Positions 19,836 to 24,663 of a DNA stretch of 24,663 nucleotides are shown piece after piece. Both the position numbers and the translations under genes were made by a program. Under the pieces are notes generated by a model. The model saw only the letters and a list, made by a program, of their open reading frames with translations, was not told the origin of the DNA and searched no databases. Source of the DNA: Folioceros fuciformis (taxonomy: Eukaryota > Anthocerotophyta > Anthocerotopsida > Anthocerotales); the NCBI GenBank assembly GCA_049999805.1, contig JBNGIO010006268.1:154061-178723 (forward strand). The letters run 5' to 3'. Each line of letters starts with the position of its first letter. Position 1 is the stretch's first letter.

Positions 19836-22800
19836 ATGTTTTTCATGGCCGACGAGCCCGCTGACGGGCAGCAGAAGCGCTCTTCCACGTCCCTGCTGCA
19901 GCTCGGGGAGTCCATCCAGTCCCTCCTTGGCTCCAAGAGCGATTTGACCTTCACCTGGGCCGAGTCCGTAAGGCTCATCATCGAGGACCAGTACGCTCCC
20001 TCGTCGTCGCCTCCTAGTCCGCAGAGCGAAGGCGGGTTGTCGCCCACCGAGCCCGAGGGGTTCTCGGCCTCCAACGAGCGGCTGGAAGGTGGGTTTGTCG
20101 AAGGAGCTCAGGGCCGCTTGTTGGGCTGGTGAAATGGAAATGCAGCTTTTGTGGGCTCACTGTCATTGTCGTCCTTGTTGCAGCCGAGCTTCGGAAGTTG
20201 AGGGCGGCATTGAATGCATCCAGTGTGAAGCGGAGGGCAACGCTGAACCGGTACCTGGATCTTAAAGGTGGGTGAAGTGTCCGTCTGTTTCCTCGCTGCC
20301 GGTGCGGGTGGTGGATCCCCAGGCCGGGGGCGGATGATGATGGGAGTGGATTCGGGTGGTGTTTGCAGGGAATATCAGAGTGTTTTGTCGAGTGAGGCCT
20401 TTGCTGCCCAACGAACGTCGGGCTAGGACTGGGCCTCTTGTCACTCCTGACGCTGACAAGGTCATCATCCCTGCGCCGGGGAAGGCGGCCAAAGACTTCC
20501 AATTTGACAGAGTGTTTGATCCTGTGGCACCTCAAGGTGAGTGAGCTACCTCCTCTGCCAGGCCTGGGCCAGCATGACGGAGACTGGCTGGCGCAGTTTC
20601 AGAGCCTGGGTTGGTTTTCATTCCTACTCCGTCTTGCTGGTAGATGACGTCTTCTCCGAGGTGCAGCCCATCATACAGTCGGCGCTGGATGGGCACAATG
20701 TGTGCATTTTCGCGTACGGGCAAACTGGCACTGGGAAGACCTTCACCATGGTACGTCTAGCTAGCGTTGTCCCGGCTGGGCTGCTGGCGAGATCTAGGTT
20801 GACTGATGCCTGCTGCGAGAGTGCGGAATGTAGTGTTGATGGATTGGGTTGCCTTTCTGCGATGGCAGGAGGGAAACAAGGATTGTCCGGGGGTTGTACC
20901 TCGCACATTGGAGCAGCTCTTTATCGAAGCGTCCAAGGAGAGCGATGCCCAATTTAGCTACTCCCTAAGCATGCTGGAAGTCTACATGGGCTCCTTGCGA
21001 GATCTGCTGGTTCCTCGCCGTACCCGGATCAATGACCCTCCTCCTAAGTGGTAGGACTCGTCGTATGTGCATTCCTCGCACACACCCGCACCTGCTGAAT
21101 GATAGGATGGGAAATGACCGCTTTCGATGTTGTCTTCCTTCCTGTGAGCAGCCTGTCAATCCAGATGGGTCCAACGGGGTTCATTGAAGTGGAGAACCTT
21201 TCGGAGCTTCCTGTCTCCGATTTCCAGCAAGCCAAAAGGCTATACCACATCGGAAGTCGAACTAGATCCACGTCCTGGACTAATGCCAATGAGGCTTCTA
21301 GCAGGTCTCACTGGTGAGTGAGGTCGTGATGCATCGTCTTTCGGCACACACACATTCGACTTCGCTTTGCAGGCCAGGGGTCAGCGTGTCTTGACTCTGG
21401 AGTATCTCGTGTTGCAGCCTCCTGCGAATCAGCATAACCTGCAACTATCCAGATGGCAGTAAGACCAACAGTAAGATGTGGCTCATCGATCTGGGAGGTA
21501 GTGAGCGACTGCTGAAGACTCAAGCTAAGGGCCAGACTCTACAGGAAGGAAAGTCCATCAACATGTCACTCTCAGCGCTTTGTGACGTTATCAGTGCGCT
21601 GCAAAGGAAGCAGCCACACGTGCCCTTCAGGTATGGGCTTGGAATGGGGTTGTTGTTGGCATCGGGCTTAATGCTGCTTGTGCTTGTGTTGGCGCTGCTG
21701 GAAGAGTCAGAGCTTAGCTGCTCAAACTTTGCCCTCTGTTATGCATGCAGGAATAGCAAACTGACGCAAATTCTTCAAGATTCCTTGGGTGCGTCTGCTG
21801 GTCTACTGAGCCCACGCTGACTCAACGTTTTCCCAGCTCTGTTAAGCGCACTAAGATCTTGGTGAAATTGCAGGCGAGGACTCCAAAACCATCATGTTGG
21901 TGCATGTGAGTCCGAAGCAAGATGATTTGGGTGAGACTGCTTGCTCTCTGGCTTTCGGTAAGAGAGCCAAGGGTGTCAATCTGGGAAGGGAGCTCACGGC
22001 GGTAAGCACAGTGCTTGAATTGAGCATCCAGTCTTGCTTCTGCGATGCACAAAATGAAGTAAAGAAATTGCTCACCAGACCCATGTGCTCCACCTTTCCA
22101 GGCCGAAAAGGAAGAGAAAGAAGCAGCCATGGCTGAACTGCTGAAGCAAATCAAGTCTTACCAGAGTGAGTGCCAGAAGATCAGTGAAAGGATCCAGAAA
22201 GTCGAGGCCAAGATTCAAGAGAACCACGACCGAGCAGCGAAGGAAGCAGCAGCTGCGGAACGCAGGGCAAAAGAGGAGGAGCTGGCGAGGCAGGAAGCTT
22301 CCGCAGCAAAGCTGCAGAAGGAGCAGGAAATGCAAGAACTGTTGGCCAGTCAGGAAATCGCTGCCGCACTTGAGCAAGAAGAGACAATCGAGGCCAGTCC
22401 GGAACCGATCGGTACAGAGGCTGTGTCTGAGCACGAGGAGCTCCGACCTGCCACTCCTGTCGAAGATGAAGTCATCCGTGAGACTCCCAAAGTTCCCCCG
22501 CCTATCAGAGTGAGAACGTCCTTGGCCGCCATTGCAGAACCTGAGCATCATGCGAAAACTGTGCCAGCAGCCAGAGCGGTGATGACTCCTGCATCTCTCC
22601 CAAGGTTCATGACTCCAACCGCCAGCAGCCGGAGGAAGCATCGGTTTGGATCAGAGGACTTCGACACGCTGCTTGCAGGCACGGGGGAAAAAGTGCTCAA
22701 GATCGAAGAGAAGAGCGCAACCCATCTCAGGAAAGCTTTCGGGTGCAAGTTTACAGACTTGAATCTGAGCGGCGCCAGCAGCTCTGTGGTGAAGCTGGAA

Positions 22801-23262
22801 AGAAGGCACACCATCGAGACTGAGAGGAGAGTCAGTCTGGACCCACAATCCAAGCACTGGCAGAGGATCAGAGAGAACATCCTTCCGTCTCCCGGCAAGA
22901 CGAATGCTGCAGGCTTGGACGCAAAACCTCAACACAGGGTCCGACACTCGTCAGATGAAGCAGTCCTCCGATCTCACCACTACAACATGGCCGAGCAGTT
23001 TCATGCTCCCGTTACGGATTCTAGCAAGCCGTCGCTGCGGCCGTCCAGAAGCAACTCCATGAGACACTTCCAAGCGGGCTTCTCGGTGAGACCAGACCAG
23101 AGGGAGTTTCCCACGGCAGCTGAGAACGCGAGAAGCAGCTTCACCAGGAACGAGAAGGTGGAGAAGCCGGCGACATCGAATTTCACCAAACCGAGCAACA
23201 AAGGGCAGAGACGGTGGACGTTGGAGTGCAGCAGCAAGTTGCCCTACAACAGGCGAGTCTGA
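19836..23262 (+). CDS. kinesin-14 family motor protein
   Basis: Ten exons: 19836-20088, 20184-20267, 20369-20536, 20644-20750, 20869-21050, 21152-21313, 21418-21630, 21751-21788, 21874-22001, 22102-23262. They total 2496 nt (831 residues), GT-AG throughout and phase-consistent. Residues 1-112 are a polar N-terminus ending in a short helix. The motor domain (about 113-443) starts with the kinesin-14-type neck-motor junction [11 protein letters not shown] and has a P-loop GQTGTGKT (194-201), switch I NEASSRSH (311-318) and switch II DLGGSE (343-348). The neck before the motor implies a minus-end-directed, kinesin-14-type ATPase on microtubules. A charged coiled coil (about 446-530, Glu/Lys/Ala-rich) follows, then a basic, Ser/Pro-rich tail. 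An alternative ATG at 19845 has the better context. Switch II has Gly where DLAGSE is usual. The subfamily cannot be fixed by eye. Confidence 0.94.
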
Positions 23263-23855
23263 AATGGAGTTGGTGTGTTGTCTTCTATTCCTGCCATCTT
23301 CGAGGGCACAAATCTGCAAGCATTGTCTGGTGGATGTCTGGATTAGCCCTGACAGACCTTAGAAAAGTAAGGTATGTCTGGGGGTCATGAGGTGTCTTGT
23401 TTTGCGCCGAGGACAGGCAGATGAAATTCTCTTGCCTGTCTCCCTCGACGATGTCCTTCCCAATAAGGAACTGCTCAGAAGAATGTGTCGAACATTTACT
23501 GTTGTTTCACTGCCTCGTCCTGAACCTGGAAGCGGAAGTTTCTGTGAAAGCATGGGATGACGTGCACGTTGTTCTCGGGATGCTTGCAATGAGGTGCAGA
23601 AGCCGTTAAAAGCCAAATCTAGCAAGCCCAGTTCGTTCCAGTGGTTGGCAATCTGCACTACCAAAAATGCCTCGGGAAATCCTCTTCTAGAATGTTTGGC
23701 GTTGTTCCAAGCGTCATTCCTACCATCTCATGGTTTTTTTGACTGTTTCAAAGACCTACGTAATGCCACAATGTGCCGCCCTGAATGTAGTAGGTAGCAT
23801 GGTGATTCGCCTTCTAACTCAACTCACACAGTCCAAAGAGCGCAGAACAAGATGA
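23263..23855. other. space between two convergent genes
   Basis: This lies between the kinesin stop and the stop of the minus-strand gene at the right edge. It should hold both 3' untranslated regions. No canonical AATAAA on either strand stood out and no coding region is supported. Confidence 0.45.
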
Positions 23856-24663
23856 TCACGTGAGATACGGTTGCAGAGTCTGTCTGGCTTGTTGCAAGGG
23901 GCCCGAGATGGTATCCCAGGCCTCCTCCCCTTGGAACAAAGTGTAGGTGAAGTAGGGCTTGTGGCCCTTCCTGACGGACAGCTTCACAGTCTCCATGAAG
24001 TGGCCGAAATCCTCTTCCGTCGCTATCACCTGACGAACAACAGAAGCAGGCTTGGGCAACCACGAAGACCAGAACAGAACCACCAACAACGACACCCAAC
24101 ACCCAACAAGACAGAAAGGGAAAGGACAGCAACCTGACATCCCGCCGAATACTTCTCCACCATGTCCGTATACTTGGTCAGCAGGAACTTGTACTCCGCT
24201 GTATCCTTGATCCCAGCGTGATGTATGTTCACACCAAACAGGCCCTCATCGTCGAAACTGCCACGCCAGAGCATCTGCACCAGCATGAGCAACAGGTACG
24301 AGCAGCCAAACCCCACCCACTGCCGCAGGACGATCACCTTCACCTCACCCCACACCACCCCACCTTCCAGGCTCTCCGAAATCAAGCTTCCCATCCCTGT
24401 CGTAGTCTCTCCACACCTTCACAGGGCGCTCCTGCACCAGAGCCTCGTACTTCCCATTGTGCAGGCCCACCTGACAAGCAACAAGCCCACCAACACAGGA
24501 TCAGTCCTTGCCTTTCTCCTCCTCCCAATCCTCCTAGCGCGACAAACAGTACCTGATAGGCATGCACATACTGCCCAGGACAGAGAATCGCCGTGCCCCC
24601 GGGCCCCCCCCACCCCATTGTCAGCCATGCCCTGCCAGGATCCACCGAGGCCGTGTAGCTCGT
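23856..24663 (-). CDS. bacterial/phage-like protein with His...SAGC motif (5' end outside window)
   Basis: Exons in transcription order: 24663-24553 (enters from outside), 24470-24364, 24257-24134, 24029-23856. They total 516 nt, 171 residues and a stop, with GT-AG ends and agreeing phases. Visible residues, numbered from the window edge: a GTAILCPGQY segment (23-32), a DYDRDGK loop (59-65, Asp-x-Asp-x-Asp-Gly, Ca-binding-like), FGVNIHHAG (80-88), YSAGCQV (109-115) and FTYTLF near the end. This order resembles, from memory, a family of uncharacterised bacterial and phage-associated proteins; His followed by Ser-x-Gly-Cys recalls the active site of L,D-transpeptidase (YkuD) enzymes, which act on peptidoglycan with Cys as nucleophile. 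Function here is inference. The introns show it is a resident eukaryotic gene, not contamination. It faces the kinesin gene tail to tail. Transfer from bacteria is possible but untested. Confidence 0.72.

Noticed and set aside
22072-22641. 189-codon minus-strand frame
   Set aside because: Shadow of the kinesin coiled-coil exon; Glu/Lys-rich coding on the plus strand gives Leu/Phe/Ser-rich open frames on the other strand.
24258-24363. Acceptor at CAG before ATGCTCTGG (24280 region) for the right-edge gene
   Set aside because: It breaks the reading phase with the preceding exon; the next AG, just before TTTCGACG, keeps phase and gives the better GEPGSFDDEG junction.

Overview
The window looks like nuclear DNA of a land plant. 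It holds a Zn/Cd-type P1B-ATPase, a kinesin-14, a STIG1-like cysteine-rich secreted protein and a Gnk2/DUF26 secreted protein, and nearly all introns are GT-AG. The introns I could place are short (about 80-165 nt, apart from one that contains an assembly gap). Together with the gene set this points to a seedless plant (bryophyte or lycophyte grade), but I cannot name the species. Two runs of exactly 100 N (5562-5661 and 15317-15416) are scaffold gaps.

Layout, left to right. At 1-372 (+) is the 3' end of an unrecognised gene. An AT-rich stretch follows to about 1.8 kb, then mixed sequence with no supportable gene to 4.3 kb. At 4365-4856 (-) is an intronless STIG1-like gene. A GC-rich upstream region and gap 1 follow, then an AT-rich block of about 2 kb that holds the intronless Gnk2-domain gene at 7091-7567 (-). 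From 8503 to 13438 (+) lies a heavy-metal ATPase of the plant HMA2/3/4 type. It has a very His/Cys-rich C-terminal tail and an unusual, apparently duplicated His/Cys-rich module at its N-terminus. Tail to tail with it, at 13735-15545 (-), is a five-exon gene whose spliced product has the layout of a uracil-DNA glycosylase-fold protein with key catalytic positions changed. The stretch 15.5-19.5 kb is largely gene-free; it includes a tandem repeat of about 100 bp. A ten-exon kinesin-14 gene occupies 19836-23262 (+). At the right edge, 23856-24663 (-), is the 3' part of an intron-containing gene that resembles a bacterial/phage-type family with a histidine...Ser-x-Gly-Cys motif, a candidate for ancient horizontal transfer.

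The genes do not form a pathway. The most interesting items are the two genes that generic plant annotation would probably leave as 'hypothetical' (the glycosylase-like gene and the right-edge gene) and the N-terminal module of the ATPase. Exon models were built by hand. For each of the three long models the exon lengths sum to a multiple of three and every junction keeps phase, which is good internal support; none has been checked against transcripts or databases.
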